From Ectocarpus siliculosus (taxonomy: Eukaryota; Sar; Phaeophyceae; Ectocarpales; Ectocarpaceae): a DNA stretch of 64,000 nucleotides. Below, in pieces: positions 34,493 to 46,510 of this stretch. The notes beneath the pieces were generated by a model. The model was not told the origin of the DNA and did not search any database. It saw nothing but the letters and a program-made list of their open reading frames with translations. The position numbers and the translations under genes were made by a program. The DNA is taken from positions 2,886,319 through 2,950,318 of the forward strand of contig FN649748.1 of assembly GCA_000310025.1 (NCBI GenBank). The letters run 5' to 3'. Numbering within the stretch: the stretch's first letter is position 1; every line of letters starts with the position of its first letter.

Positions 34493-37400
34493 ATGTGCTG
34501 GGGTTTCACGAGATACCAGAGTTGTGCCACCGCTATCACCGATGATGCATGCCTCGGAAAGAATACCGTCCGTGGTTTATGCTCAATTTTTTCGAACGCA
34601 GAACAAAAACACAGACCACCACGATCCCGTTGCCCGCCGCCTGCCCCCCGCTACCTCGAACGCCGAAAAGGATCTTCGCCGCCGCCTCCTCCTCCTCCTC
34701 GTGGCCGACACAAACAGCCGCAACCCGTTCCGCGTCGTACAGACAATTCCCAAGACCTAGTTTCATCGCAGGCGTCGCCCGCGACAAGGCGAGAGCTAGT
34801 GTCTAGAGCCCGGCTGCTGGGAGCGGTCGGCGTCGGAGCAACTCTTGCTCGACCACTGCAAGCGGCCGTCGGAGCACCACCACCACAATCACCACCGGCT
34901 GCGCCGGGATTCTCGAGCGTTCTAGTCCGAGATGACGCTCACGCGCGATTAGAAGACGATGGGGTGGGACACATCAGCACTCCTAGCGGTGGTTCAGGGT
35001 TGGTGCTTCCCGCTGTCGCCGCGAGCACGAAACGGATCTTCCTGGCCAGACACGGACAGGTGCGATCCCCTACGCCAGCCGCCACGGCTACCTGAACGGG
35101 TGTGGAGGTGGGTGGCACGTTTTGGCTCCGTGCCTCGCAACGCCGTGTTGGTCGAATGGTGAAGGGGCTCCTCGAGGTCGGGCCGCACGCGCATGTTGTC
35201 TACGGGCCTCGGACGTGAGGATGTGGGTCCACAAACAAACCCTGGGTCAAAACAGAATGTAGGACAATCCCGCCGCCCTTCATGTAACTGCACTCTTTTC
35301 GACCGACTGCTGGTAGTTTGTGTGCAGTGGTTGAAGAGTCTTTCGTGCACTGATCCGTAAAGACCTTCATCGCCCAGAGCAAGTCCCGCAGCTTGCCTGC
35401 ATTGATATTTTGCCTTGTTTTCCCTCTTGGCTTGTATTCCAAAGAACGAAGACCTCGCCAAGCAAGCGTTGCTGCGCCTCTGTGTGACTCCAAAGGATGG
35501 AGACAATATTGAGGAGCTGTAATTTGGATTAGCAAGGCGTCCGAAGTACTTCTGATCCGGACATGTGTCTTAAACAGGGTGGTTTACTGAAGTGTACCCC
35601 GTGCTCCTGGTGAAATTCCACGCGTGATACGTGCAGACAGACCTAAACAAGCTGGGAGTGTGCCAGGGACGGAAGCTGAACCCTCCGCTAAACGAAAACG
35701 GACGGCGTCAAGCGCGAACCCTGCTGATCGATGTAGAGCTGGATGCTATTCTGTGTAGCCCGCTCCGCCGCGCGAGAGAGACGGCCGGGATAGTACGAGA
35801 GAGGTATGAGCGTGAGACTTGTTGCGGGTCTATTTGCCTCTGTTCACCTTGGTACCTCGTGATCAAGTATTTGGGTGTCATTACTGCTGTAAGATACGTT
35901 GAGCCTAGCAACAATGCCGTTGTCCGTGTGGCATCTGTTCCAGAACGTACCTAGATTGTCCCTGACGCGGGCTGTACCGTTGAGCACAGCGACGGTCTCC
36001 CATTTCCGAAGTCTTCCTGCGTACGAAGAACTCCTTTGATCGATATTTGCGTATTTCCGATGCAGACGTCCTTGGCAAGCGCAAGTCAAGTACCCTTGTG
36101 AAGCCTGCTTCCTTCCCTAGATACTCTCCACTCCCCGCACCACCACCCTGTCCTTCCCGTCGCGCCCAAACCATTCTCCACCCCACACTCTCCTGGCCCA
36201 TTCGCTTGGGACCCCTGCGTGGCGTGACGCGGCACAAACGTGATGCGGCGTAAACCCACCAACGTCAAATCAACCCTCAACCATCACCACCCCCACTCAC
36301 CACACCACGACCACCACCACCGTCACTGACACCCCGACACGAAATACAGCCACCCCCTCGCCACCAGTTTTGCGGTGTCGGAGGATCTCAACGAGGTCGA
36401 CTTCGGGGGGGCAGAGGGGCTCCCGCAGATGGCATCCGCCGCCATCCTCGCACCGTCCTACTTGGCGTGGTCCCATGGCAGGCTCGACAAGCGGGCCGGG
36501 GTTCTCGGGGAGAGCGGGGTGATGCTGAGGCGGAGGGGGGAGGCGGCGGCGGGGACGCTACTCGCATCGTGCAAGGAGGGCAGGCAGGTGGGGGGGCGTG
36601 TGGGTGTTCGGGTGTGAATGTTGAATTCGCCGGCATAGACTGCATTTTTTCGGATGGGTGTGAGTGTTGTTGTCTCTGTTGGATCGATCGCGTAAACCAG
36701 CTGACCAGTTGACACGCACCGTTGTTGGCACAGAACACCAAGTTGAACGTGATTTTTGGTCCTCGCTCCCCAGCGAGAGGGGGTCTGCTGAAGACGTTGG
36801 AAAGGATCCAAGCACTTGCTTGTAGAGAAACCCTACCTCACTGCGCAGCAACCTCAACTGCGAAGAAATTCCATCTGTGTTATGATAATATGGCCTGGTT
36901 GCACTGCCACTGGTTAATCTCTGTCCGACTTGTCTTTGCTCCAGAAATCTCCCGTGTTTCTTGGTGCATTTGTTTTCGGTCAGCGTCGATCGCGCCAACC
37001 GATCGACTGATCAAAGGATCTTTCAGTCTCAGCAGAGCAGAAACGAATATCCTCCCTCATCGAGCTAAAGAGACCGAGGAGAGCGGGCGAATGGTCCCGC
37101 CTCCAACTCCGAGCGTAGGCAGCACAACAATACATTTACAGTCCACAGGGGCGTACGCATATAACCTGGGACACCTTCTGCTGGGATACGCTTCCTTTCA
37201 TGTCAAGTGCGCCAGCCATTGTGCCGGGTAGCTGTGCTTATTTCCAGTTTTGGTGTATGTATGCTCGTGTTTCGGTTGTTCCAGTGCTCCTTGACGATCT
37301 GTATGCAACCATGGTCCGTTGGTCTCCAGGTGTCGTTTTCATCGCCATTTGGGCTTGTGCTGCGGGCTGTAGCGTCCCCCAGCATGTCGCCGCCAAATGT

Positions 37401-38003
37401 TCGGCCATTGTCACAAACAAGCTTGCCAAAAGTCCCGCAACATGTAGCTTGAGTGAAGGGTATGGCGTTGTTTTGTACGAGCACGCCCTCTGTGCCTTTT
37501 GGATGGAAAATCAGACTCGAGAACAGGGAAACCGAGGGGCAGGAAGATGGTCGACGATACCTGCGTGGTATCGGGAGGCATCGCGTCGACAGCCACTTGA
37601 AAATTTCTTTGGCCTCTTCATATTTTGTCTCACACCTCGGTTTGGGAAAGCAAGGGCGGGTCCCCCTTTCCAAACGTGAGATGCGTTTCAAAAAGGGGGC
37701 TGACTGCGGTTCTTCATCGTGAGAAACATAACGCCAAAGTAACGGAGAACTTGTGTTTTTTCTTTCCCGACAACCCCCAATCAGGTGTTGGGGGTCTCAC
37801 ACTCCTCCATGATCAAGTTCACGTTGGCGGCGCTACTCGACGTGCCCCTGAGCACCATCCGAGCCCTGGGCCAAGACAACTGCGCCGTCAACGCCCTAGA
37901 CTTCGACACAGCATCCGGCGTGTTTGAGGCGGTGGCAATAAACGGCCGTCCCGTTCGAGGAAGGGCCGAAAGCTTCGGCCGCGTTGGCCCTGAAACGTGC
38001 TGA
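34493..38003 (+). CDS. Histidine phosphatase family protein (phosphoglycerate mutase-like), four exons
   Basis: Branch-1 histidine phosphatases remove or transfer phosphate through a phosphohistidine. Exons 34493-35059, 35637-35803, 36368-36587 and 37785-38003 join in perfect phase to 390 codons. The RHGQ/TDLN motif spans the first junction with the catalytic His; SPLRRARETA gives the second Arg, DLNEVDFG the acidic residue and VLGVSHSS the second His. The family usually has VSHG there. Before the domain, a twin-Arg start RRELVSRAR with LLGAVGVGATLARPLQAAVG resembles a thylakoid Tat-type signal ending in AxA-like residues, so a plastid or thylakoid location is likely. The true start is uncertain: the region before about 34769 is Pro/Arg-rich and may be intronic, with CATCGCAG a possible acceptor, and 33728 may be the real first exon. 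The substrate cannot be told. Confidence 0.85.
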
Positions 38004-40918
38004 CGGCACAAGGATCCATCCACGACTTCGTCCATCTTTCCCTCCGATGTTCCTGGTGCGTGGAAGCGATATGCTCGAGAAACGACCCACTGACCGATAT
38101 CGTCACCTCATTAAACCATGGGCTGGGTCTTGCCTGTCTTTCGTGAAAACACGTGTGGTACATACGGTGCACAAGAGACGAGCGCCCGTGTAGTGGTGGG
38201 AGAACGCGGAAAGCTGAAATACCGCGGATTGAATTTTGTCAGACACCGCTGAAAGAAGTGAGAAGCAGTAGGACTTCCACGGATTTGTGCGGAAATCCTC
38301 GAATATTCCGGAAAACCATGCAATGCCATGAAGCACTCTATGGCTCCCCAAGAGGGAACCCCAGCAAATTTTGCGTGCCCCTTGTTTGGGCGACCTTGAG
38401 GGCGAGTGTTAGGCTGAGGGGTAAGTTCGGGTTGAGTCGGGTCACCGTGTGTCCAAGATAGGTGGTAGCTGTTTTGAATAGGTGGTTCCACTGTTGTGGA
38501 CAGACTGTGACGGGGTATGGGTATCGTGGATGATGCAACAGGGGCTTGGGGAGGCACCCGGCCACCAGCTCAAGAGTTTCGTGTTTCACTCGCTCGTTTT
38601 AGCATGCCAGGTTGGAATTGCGTTTGGTGCGACGCATGCACGAAAGAAATAGTGGAGCAAGTATATATTCAATCTACAGCACACAATCGTCTTCTTTTGC
38701 TGTCAACCGGTAAGAACATGGTATCCACCACATATACAGCACTGCTGTGCACAACAAGGAGGAAGAGCACTTCAGCTTCTCAGACCAATCTCCGTGGAAT
38801 TTTCATTCAACTCCCCCACCCCTCCCCCACCCCTTGCCCGACCCGGCCCGAAATACTGATCTCGAGCCAAAATGCAAATCTCGCGGAGTCTCGAGTATGG
38901 TTCGATGGGGAATCGCAGATCATCACCCCTCTCCGAGTGCAAGGAGCTTCCGCCTCCTGTGGTCGACAAAGTCGGCCTAATCTGTGCCGCACCCCGAACG
39001 GGGCGGTTGAAGAGACGAAGAGGGTCCGTCCGGGTGCATTACAATTGTTTTGTTTTGTTTTTCGTGCGAGTGAGCGGGGCTTTCCATCTTTGCCACCTTG
39101 ATGGTTTGTATCCCTCAGGCTGCTGTTTTCATGCACCACAGCGGGCATCTCGGACGTATGCGGTCTCTCTGCCAGTTAGTGTTGGACACCCTTACGCGTC
39201 ACTCATTGCCTAAAACGTGCACGGACAGCAACAATCAATCATGGTTGCTCTCGTTCATTCGCATGTAGTTCGGAATAATGTTGTTGCCCCGCTCTTAATC
39301 ACGGCTCCAAGTCTAGTACAGCATAGTCTAAGGGGGAAACGCCTACCCGTTCGGTTTTCCACCGAGTAATCTCGTCGCCTTCCCGCCCACAGCTTCTCAC
39401 AACGCTGATCTCACCTCTCTGATCCCCTTTGACGTGCCCAGAGAACAGGAACGAGGATTTACCTGTCGCGTTTCCAATCCACCACGTCAAACACGTCTAC
39501 CACTCGGTTCTTCGCGCCCGTTCACGCTAAACCCCAGTAGATATCGGTCGAAGGATCCAACACATGGTCGGGGCTCCCCAGCCCCATGTGCTTGTTGATG
39601 CCGCTTCCCAAGCCAGGAAGCCGACGCCTCGGGGTTCATATGTCCCGACATGTAAGATTTTGGATGCTTGGCTTCGACGGGAGAGCCAGTGCTCGAGCGG
39701 TGAAGAAGGTGCGTCAAAAGTCAAGTCCAACGAAGAGACTTGATACGACTTACGTCCCGCCTGGGGCACGTCGTTGCTTTGGCACGAGTTTTTGAGTGAC
39801 ATGGAGAGGTATAGGGAGACCGAAACGATGTTGACAAGGCCGGATTGATGTGGCACTCACACCGAACGCGTGCCTGTAACCACGGCAATTGACGACGTCA
39901 AGTGGTAGATCAGCACGGGGAGGTACTGGGCAGAGCGCATTGCGGTTTATATTGTGAAGTTGCGAAGACAGCAACAACCAACCACAACCTTAACGAAGGA
40001 TGCTAGGCACAGCAAGGAACGGGCGAGTTCTTGGCCCACCTCGCGCACATAGGGGTCCAACACAAAATCATTAAATTCGCAGGAAGAGCGAAAAAGAACG
40101 ACCAGAGAGACAGAGGGAGACAAAGGCATAGATATGTAGATGGGGATGGAGCGAGAGGCCACACCACTGCCACTGCACACGCTCACACCTCACCCAAAAC
40201 CACCAGTCAGCCGGTTACTGGCAGCGCCTGGAAATAACTGACGTCTGGGCCGTTCTCTCAGTAAACTCTTGGCTGTATATCTCGCCACCCACGACGCTGA
40301 TTCACAAGCGGGTCGCTGCAGTGAATGAGTGCTCCCCTGCCGGCGCTGTTCGAGAGGATGTCAACATCATCATCCAATCATACGCCTAGAAAGAAGGGGT
40401 ACTTCGAGCAACCAACATGTAGAGAGAGGGGAAGCGGTAAACGAGACCAGGGAATCCCATTTAAAAAACGTGACAAGAGGTGGTGCTGCCTAGAGGCCGG
40501 CGCCTGTGATGATGTATGCAGTGAAAGATCCCGCCTACTGCTGCTGCCGCTGTGTGCTACTGCTGGTGCATGATGAATTCTCAACGGCAAATAGAGCATC
40601 AATCTCTGATCTGTCTGATCTCTGTGTTCCCCATGTCGTTCCGCACTACACTACCATACACAGCAACAGCAGCAGATGCAAGAGTGAAGTGTAGTTAGTG
40701 CCAGCGCGTCAGTGTGTCAACCTCTGTTGTTGTTGTGCCTCGCTTGGTTGGTCTTGGTTGGTCCGCCTCCGAGAGATCATCAGTCCAGCCAGACCCAAGA
40801 AATGAGAGAAGGCATGTTTCTTTCTGCCCCCCCCTTTTTTTGTGCAGCTGGCTCGCTGGCTCGCTGCCCTCTCCCATTTGCCCCTTTTCCCCACAGCTCA
40901 GGCGAGACGGAACTTTAC
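38004..40918. other. No gene firmly supported
   Basis: On the minus strand a short exon-like piece ends AKNRVVDVFDVVDWKRDR at a GTAAAT donor near 39470 and may belong with the minus-strand candidate at 40919-41330. Other frames on both strands lack motifs. No repeats stand out. Confidence 0.35.
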
Positions 40919-41330
40919 CAGGGCAGCTCATCCGAAGAGCACATCCTCCAGAAGGCAGAACCTTGGCATTCACGTGGTTTGATTGGCGCACCGATCGTGG
41001 TTCCACCAGCGCATGAGCGTCACTATCCCAACCAATCAACACGTTCCACGACTTGGTCCCTTGTAGCGTGGTGATCTCCAGCGGGTCGAGGAGACGAGCA
41101 GCCGGGATCACCCCCACGGCCGTATCTTCCTGTCCCCCTTGGTGAGAGGCGGTCCTGTGTAATGTCCGGGTCTGGTTGAATCAGAGTTAGGCTCGTTTTT
41201 TCATTTGTTGACAAGGAGAGTGGTGTCCGACCCGGGACGGTTGTTCCAGGATTGTGAAAAGTGTCCCAAAAATCATGGAACTGTTCTGGAAAACTCAGTT
41301 TGTGATCAGCGTGCATAGGCATGCGGTAGA
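40919..41330 (-). CDS. Candidate exon(s) of an unrecognised protein
   Basis: On the minus strand a protein-like stretch (PMHADHKLSFPEQFHDFW, later SLTLIQPDPDITQDRL) is followed in another frame by TAVGVIPAARLLDPLEITTL and NVLIGWDSDAHALVEPRSV, ending at a GTAAAG donor at 40918. Composition is ordinary and codon use looks coding. The frame change near 41130 needs a short intron or an indel. The family is unknown. Confidence 0.3.
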
Positions 41331-42207
41331 CATCGGCGGTGATGAAACCCTTGTAGCACTGGAAAGTTCACTACCCTCATAATGCGTTATTGTCTGGAAC
41401 TGTTCGTCGAATCAAGCATTCCTCCCAGTGCAGCACGGTAAGCCTGCTTAGAGCGGGGCAAGCCCTTGACGCACGTCTCAAGTACGCATGGGACCACCTG
41501 ATTCTTCTTGGCGAAATGTCTGTACCCTGTGTTTGCTCCTGCGCATGCATGCGTTCCTACGGATACGTGCAGCACGGGTTTGGAATGTTTACTAAGTGTA
41601 GTTTCCCATTGTCTGGAGGGCCAACATGCTTCACTTTGAGAATACCAGACGGCTTGGAATCTCCCGAGCGCACTCAGCTGCTAGTGCCCAACGTGGAAGG
41701 ACACGTGCCATTTGCCGAGCCGCGTGCACAGATGGGTTTGAGGTTTTCATGTTCCCTGGTTGGTTGCATCAAGGCACCCTGAGAGAACAAAGACCCAACA
41801 TTGGGTGCACCTCTTCTCGGCAGCACTAGGCGAGCGGAGTTTTATACTGACCGACAGCTGAGTTCCACAAAGCCGATGTTGGTCGTATGCCGGTCGCACC
41901 ATTGCGCACGAAACTCTCCACCATGTTCTTGTGTAGTTTCGACATACTATACCGCGCGAGAACCCAAGGCGAAAGCAGGTAGGCGACAGCAGACGTAATT
42001 TGGAGCCACTTTCTAGGGCTCTTTCTCCCCACACACCAATCGCGGTTGTGGTGGCCCCCGTTTCACGGAGGCTTTTTCCCTTGAAGAGCCTAATCGTCTG
42101 GTCTGTTTTGGGGGCTGCTCAATGTAGTCAGAAGCAATGGATATGTCCCTCTTCTCCCCTCCCTTGCATCCCCGCCGTCGCCGTCGCTACAGGCAGGCCG
42201 ACGCGAT

Positions 42208-42618
42208 ATGGCGGCGGCAAGAGAACGGTTGACAGACACTTCGGAGAAGCTTAGGGTCGCGTTCGCCAGCCTTCATGCCGTCGATGAAGAGGTCGTGGCT
42301 CGTACGACTGGTGTTGGCGTTCTCCCCCTATCCCAAGCTACTACGAGGGTATCTCAAGCAGCCGGCACGGCGAAGACCGTGGCACTCACTGTCTTGAAGG
42401 CGGCGGAAGCAGCAGAGGAAGCGGCCACCACAGCGGCGGCGGCGGCGGTATCGGCGGCCCAAACAGTCAAAGCAATAGCTGCTGCTAAATCGGAAGCGGC
42501 GAAGGCGGCGGGCGAAACAGCAGAAGCCGCCAAAGCTGCAGCAGAATCCACCAAAGCTGCAGCAACGGTAGCCTTGAAATCAGAAATTGACCCTCCGATC
42601 TTGAGGGACAGGTATTGA
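42208..42618 (+). CDS. Alanine-rich helical protein, LEA-like, or first exon
   Basis: The 136-codon frame starts MAAARERLTDTSEKLRVAF. From about residue 65 it becomes a long Ala/Lys/Glu helix with KAAEAAEEAAT, KSEAAKAAGETAEAAKAAAE and similar. Such Ala-rich, Lys/Glu-spaced repeats resemble group-3 LEA or coiled-coil linkers, but the similarity may be compositional only. No signal peptide is evident. A donor-like CAG/GTATTG at 42611 lies six bases before the stop, so this may instead be an exon of a longer gene. Confidence 0.45.
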   Translation: MAAARERLTDTSEKLRVAFASLHAVDEEVVARTTGVGVLPLSQATTRVSQAAGTAKTVALTVLKAAEAAEEAATTAAAAAVSAAQTVKAIAAAKSEAAKAAGETAEAAKAAAESTKAAATVALKSEIDPPILRDRY

Positions 42619-43108
42619 CATGAATGGCTTGTTTTCTCAGCAATTTTTGTACCTTCGTCCTGTGCTGCTTGTTTGTCTGCCCAATCTATGCTGAGCCCTT
42701 TTTTATTCACATCCTTGTTTTGTTTATGGTGTCTACGGGCAAGACGCTAATTCACATGCGTCGGCTTGTCCGTCGAATAGTATATGAGAGGTTTCTGCGA
42801 GAGTCCAATGCGCTACCCTGTGACTGACCCTGTACCACCTGACTGTTCGGGCTGTTTCGAACACCTCTTTCTGGAGAAGGCCGAGTGGCGACAACAGTGG
42901 CAGCAACGGCGCATGTGAGAATAGGGACGGGAGTATACACACGAGCGGGTAGCGAGGGCGTCATTTGGCCCTGGTGCTGAATTTCAGTTCGTGCTCTATG
43001 AGTTCAGCTGGTTCCGCCGTGTCACCCAAGTTTCGTCTCTGCGATTCCTCCACCACCTTTGACACCACGTTGCCTTGTTTGTTGCAATACATGTCATGTT
43101 GCCCACAG

Positions 43109-45295
43109 GCTCGATGTCGGCTGCTGGTATGAAATTCGAGACTGGCGATATTTCTGTGGCAATCAAGGTGCGTCTTGCGTGCCACATCGAATGATGTACT
43201 GTGTGACTGCGTTTATGTCGGAAAATCAGCTTTCTCCCCGCACCTGCTACGTACGCATGATGAGAAATCAGAATATACAGATCGAATATCGCCACTAACC
43301 TGCTGCTACGAACATCGTCTTGTTCTGGTGTGAATCACGTTCACGCCTGTCGGATTTCCGTCGAGCAGCATGGCGAGTCAGACATGCCAGAAAGTGAAGA
43401 GCAGCGATGCGTCTCACCACACGACGCCGAAGATGGAGAAGAGGAGCACGAGTCATTATACGACGGCGACGTGGCTTCCGAGGTTGGAAACGCCGATTTT
43501 GGAAGCGCCGATCAGGAGAGGCAGGAGGAAGCCGAGGTGGGTGTTCCAGGGTGTCTAGCTGTTTTGTTTGGGTTCGGGATATTATTGAGGTGATTGCCTC
43601 GACGACCCGCGGGCGTGCTCAACGTCTTCACGAAGTCGCTTGGAAATCGCGAAGCTGCTCACTCACAAGTCCGCCCATTCCGGTTTGGCAGAGGATATGC
43701 TACCACCCACACAAATCAGAAGGTCCAAACTGTGCTCGATATAGGCCGTTGCAGCTCTCCGTCACGATTTCGCCACTCTTCTTGTCATGGCAAAGGGGCT
43801 ACTGATCCGAGCCGCCCGTGTTTGGCCAGCCTAGGCTGATGAGAGGCTTCGCGGAGGCGGAGAAGCGCTCTTTAACCGGACGGGCTTTCGAGACTCTCGA
43901 GCTTGTGAATAAGCTTCCCTCGCACTGCCAGCCTGCAGATTTATTGTTGTAGCGCCTTGTAGCTAAGGATCACTCTAAGGGACACGAGAAATTGGTCCGG
44001 CGGATTTTTTCCGTCCGTGGATTCGACAAAAGACGTATCTCTCACCACATCACCGCAGCGTGCTCCCTCGGTGACGGTCAGATCGCCACGAAACCTTGAA
44101 GGCTGTACGCACCTCACCTGTAGGCGTCTTTGGCGCTTGTGGTGACTGCTGTGGGGTCTGTGTGTGCCGAGAGATGTTTATCCATGTGAGCAAAAGCAAG
44201 AATTCGTATGGAGATTTCGCCCATGGAAGTTACCCCTATTTCCTGTGTAGAATCGTGGACGGAATCCCCACACGGATTCTTGCTGTTACTCACATGGATT
44301 AACATCTCTCGGCACACACAGATTTCACAGCAGTCACCACAAGCGAAGTCAAAGACGCCTTCAGGTGTGGTACGTACAGCCGTCAAGATTTCGTGGCGAT
44401 CCGACCATCACCAAGGGAGCAACTCTGCAGTGATGTGGTGAAAGTTCGGTCTCTAGGTCAATCTGAGCCCCATCCGTGTGTGGCGGGTATGCCAGTCCAA
44501 AGTAATCCGCTGGCGCAATTTGTCTTGTCTCACAAGAGTGAGCCTAGCTCATCATGCGGTGACCGTGTTTTGTTGGATACCATCTGCAGGGCGCCCTCGG
44601 GATCGATGGTGGAAAAGAGATGGAAGTGGAGGAGGAGAACGGCGAGAGGGAGGAGCAACCGGAGGAGGAGGAGGAGGAGGAGGAGGAGGAGGGGGACGAC
44701 GAGGAGCACGGCCAAAACGTAGGCAGCTTGCGTTCATGTATACGTGCAGAGTTGACGTTTTTGATGCTTGTCGCACCACACTGCTAGCCTGTGGAGAGAG
44801 CGTGCATCTTGCTCATCTGCTGGCATCTTGCATCATCGTCGGAAAAAACTGCGTTGGGAATGATCGTTTTTCTCGATTCGATTTAGGGCTACACCTTTGT
44901 GCACCGGGATAGATCCATCACGTTCTGGCCAGTACTTGTCGTAGCAAAGACTCATTTTGTGTTCTGTCTGAGGATTGTCTTCGTACCTAGATCCGTGTCT
45001 TCTATGTCCGCTCCCTATCAAGAACCGGTGTTGTGATACATAACCACCTTTGGGTAGCAAGACCGTGGATGACTGAACGGTATATGATTCTCTGGTGGAT
45101 CTGACATTTTCGTGTAGTTCCAGAGTCATGTTTTGAACATGGTTTCTGCGGCGTCAACGAGACCCATCATTTGCTGTTGTCGAATGACTTTCTGCAGGCA
45201 AGGCGAGGCAAACGCAAGCTCGGGGGTACAGCCAAGGCCCCCCGCCGGTACAGCCTACGGACTGCTGGCAGTCGGCGACCCAACTACGCTGAAAG
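43109..45295 (+). CDS. Candidate four-exon gene: acidic then basic protein of unknown function
   Basis: Exons 43109-43167, 43369-43536, 44590-44718 and 45198-45295 each lie between AG and GT and join in phase. In order they read SMSAAGMKFETGDISVAIK, then a Glu/Asp-rich part starting HGESDMPESEEQ, then a Glu run ending GDDEEHGQN (made from a GAG repeat), then a basic ARRGKRKLGGTAKAPRR followed by RPNYAE. An acidic region next to a basic tail suggests a nuclear or chromatin protein, but no domain is recognised. Both ends are open: the first exon needs an upstream exon in phase 1 and the last ends in phase 2. Other frames of the middle exons are also open, so the model is tentative. A foldback element sits in the second intron. 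Confidence 0.35.
44050..44432. mobile_element. Long-arm foldback (hairpin) element
   Basis: Arms of about 185 bp, roughly 44050-44235 and 44247-44432, are inverted repeats with perhaps 85% identity, best conserved around GTGGTGACTGCTGTG and TGTGTGTGCCGAGAGATGTT. The central loop is only some 10 bp. Both strands consequently show the same CREM(F/L)IHVS-like frame, which is not a gene. No target duplication could be defined. It resembles a foldback MITE or an old inverted duplication. Confidence 0.85.
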
Positions 45296-45445
45296 GTGAA
45301 CAGGAGTGCGAGACAAAGGTGTTCGAGTATGGAGTCCGCACTAGGGTGAGGGGGTGGACAGCGGGAAGTTACGATTGTTCAGGGTTTATTGTTAAGTCTC
45401 GATGATACATGGTATATATCCCACTTCAACCCCTCCCTTTGGCGC

Positions 45446-45795
45446 TCATCGGTCGGACACAAGAGGTGCGTCTGCCGACTGATGATGGAAGTTCGCCTTG
45501 AGAGGAGAGCTCCATGAACCCTGACGTAACGGAAGCATCTTCTCGGTGAAAGGACCGTTCGTACGAACTCTATCGCCGGCGACTAGCAACTGTTGTCCGT
45601 TCACCACACCTGCTAGATCTTGGTTTGTCGACATACGCCAAATCCCGGACAAAACGAGCTGCACTGTTGTTGAGCCTTTCATCACCAATTCATCCCCTGT
45701 TGTTTCCATGAACTCGTTCGGACGGACGCTGGGTGGCAAGATAGCGGCCGCGAGCACGAAGGTGAGAGTAGGGTCGGGAGAGGACAGTGAGGTCT
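45446..45795 (-). CDS. Candidate terminal exon, unknown protein
   Basis: After a CCCAG acceptor near 45796 the minus strand reads FVLAAAILPPSVRPNEF, later VQLVLSGIWRMSTNQDLAGV and VVNGQQLLVAGDRVRTNGPF, to a stop at 45446. The composition is protein-like, with a short hydrophobic start. The family is not recognised and upstream exons were not found. The plus strand is also open here, which lowers confidence. Confidence 0.3.
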
Positions 45796-46510
45796 GGGAT
45801 GATGGACGTAGGAGTGAACGTCGTTGTTGCGGTCTTTACTTTTCCAGTTTCTGCTCAGTCCCCTCTAGCATATTTTTTTGTCGTCGGCTGAGGCGGACGC
45901 CTGGCGTGGTCCGAGGCACTCTACCGACAACGGGTACCATGTGTATCATGAAAAATCAAACAACCACACGAAGACCCAGAAATATCAACAAAACTGTACA
46001 GTATTCCAAGCCGGAAGGAGGCCCCTAATCGGTAAGGCTTCGCAGCGAGTGACATACCGGACAAAGGCGATGAAAACTGATGTATTGATCCGACTGTTGC
46101 CATCGACATGCGAGACTGAGGACAGAACAACCTACATCACCCAAATGTCTCCAATGGCGACCAATAATCTCGCACGATTGTATACTTGCCACGCCACTAG
46201 GCCGGCGTGTATTCACCGCCGTGTTTTGCACCTGGCACTGGCCATGCGACTTGCCGACACATACCTGCCAACATGTGTTGTAGGAGCTTCGACACCAAGG
46301 GACACGCGATACGTGCCCACTGGAACACCGAACGAGCAAGACCTATTGTACTCCACAAAATAGGCTAGGCACGTGTGCGACATACTTCGCTATTGAAGCT
46401 GCAAGGAGGGTCGATGTTCTCGGTATTATTGCATGCATGATCCCATGCCGAAGTCTGAACAACCTTTGAACCGATGTTGCTATTCACCTTTGATGCCATT
46501 CTGCACACAG

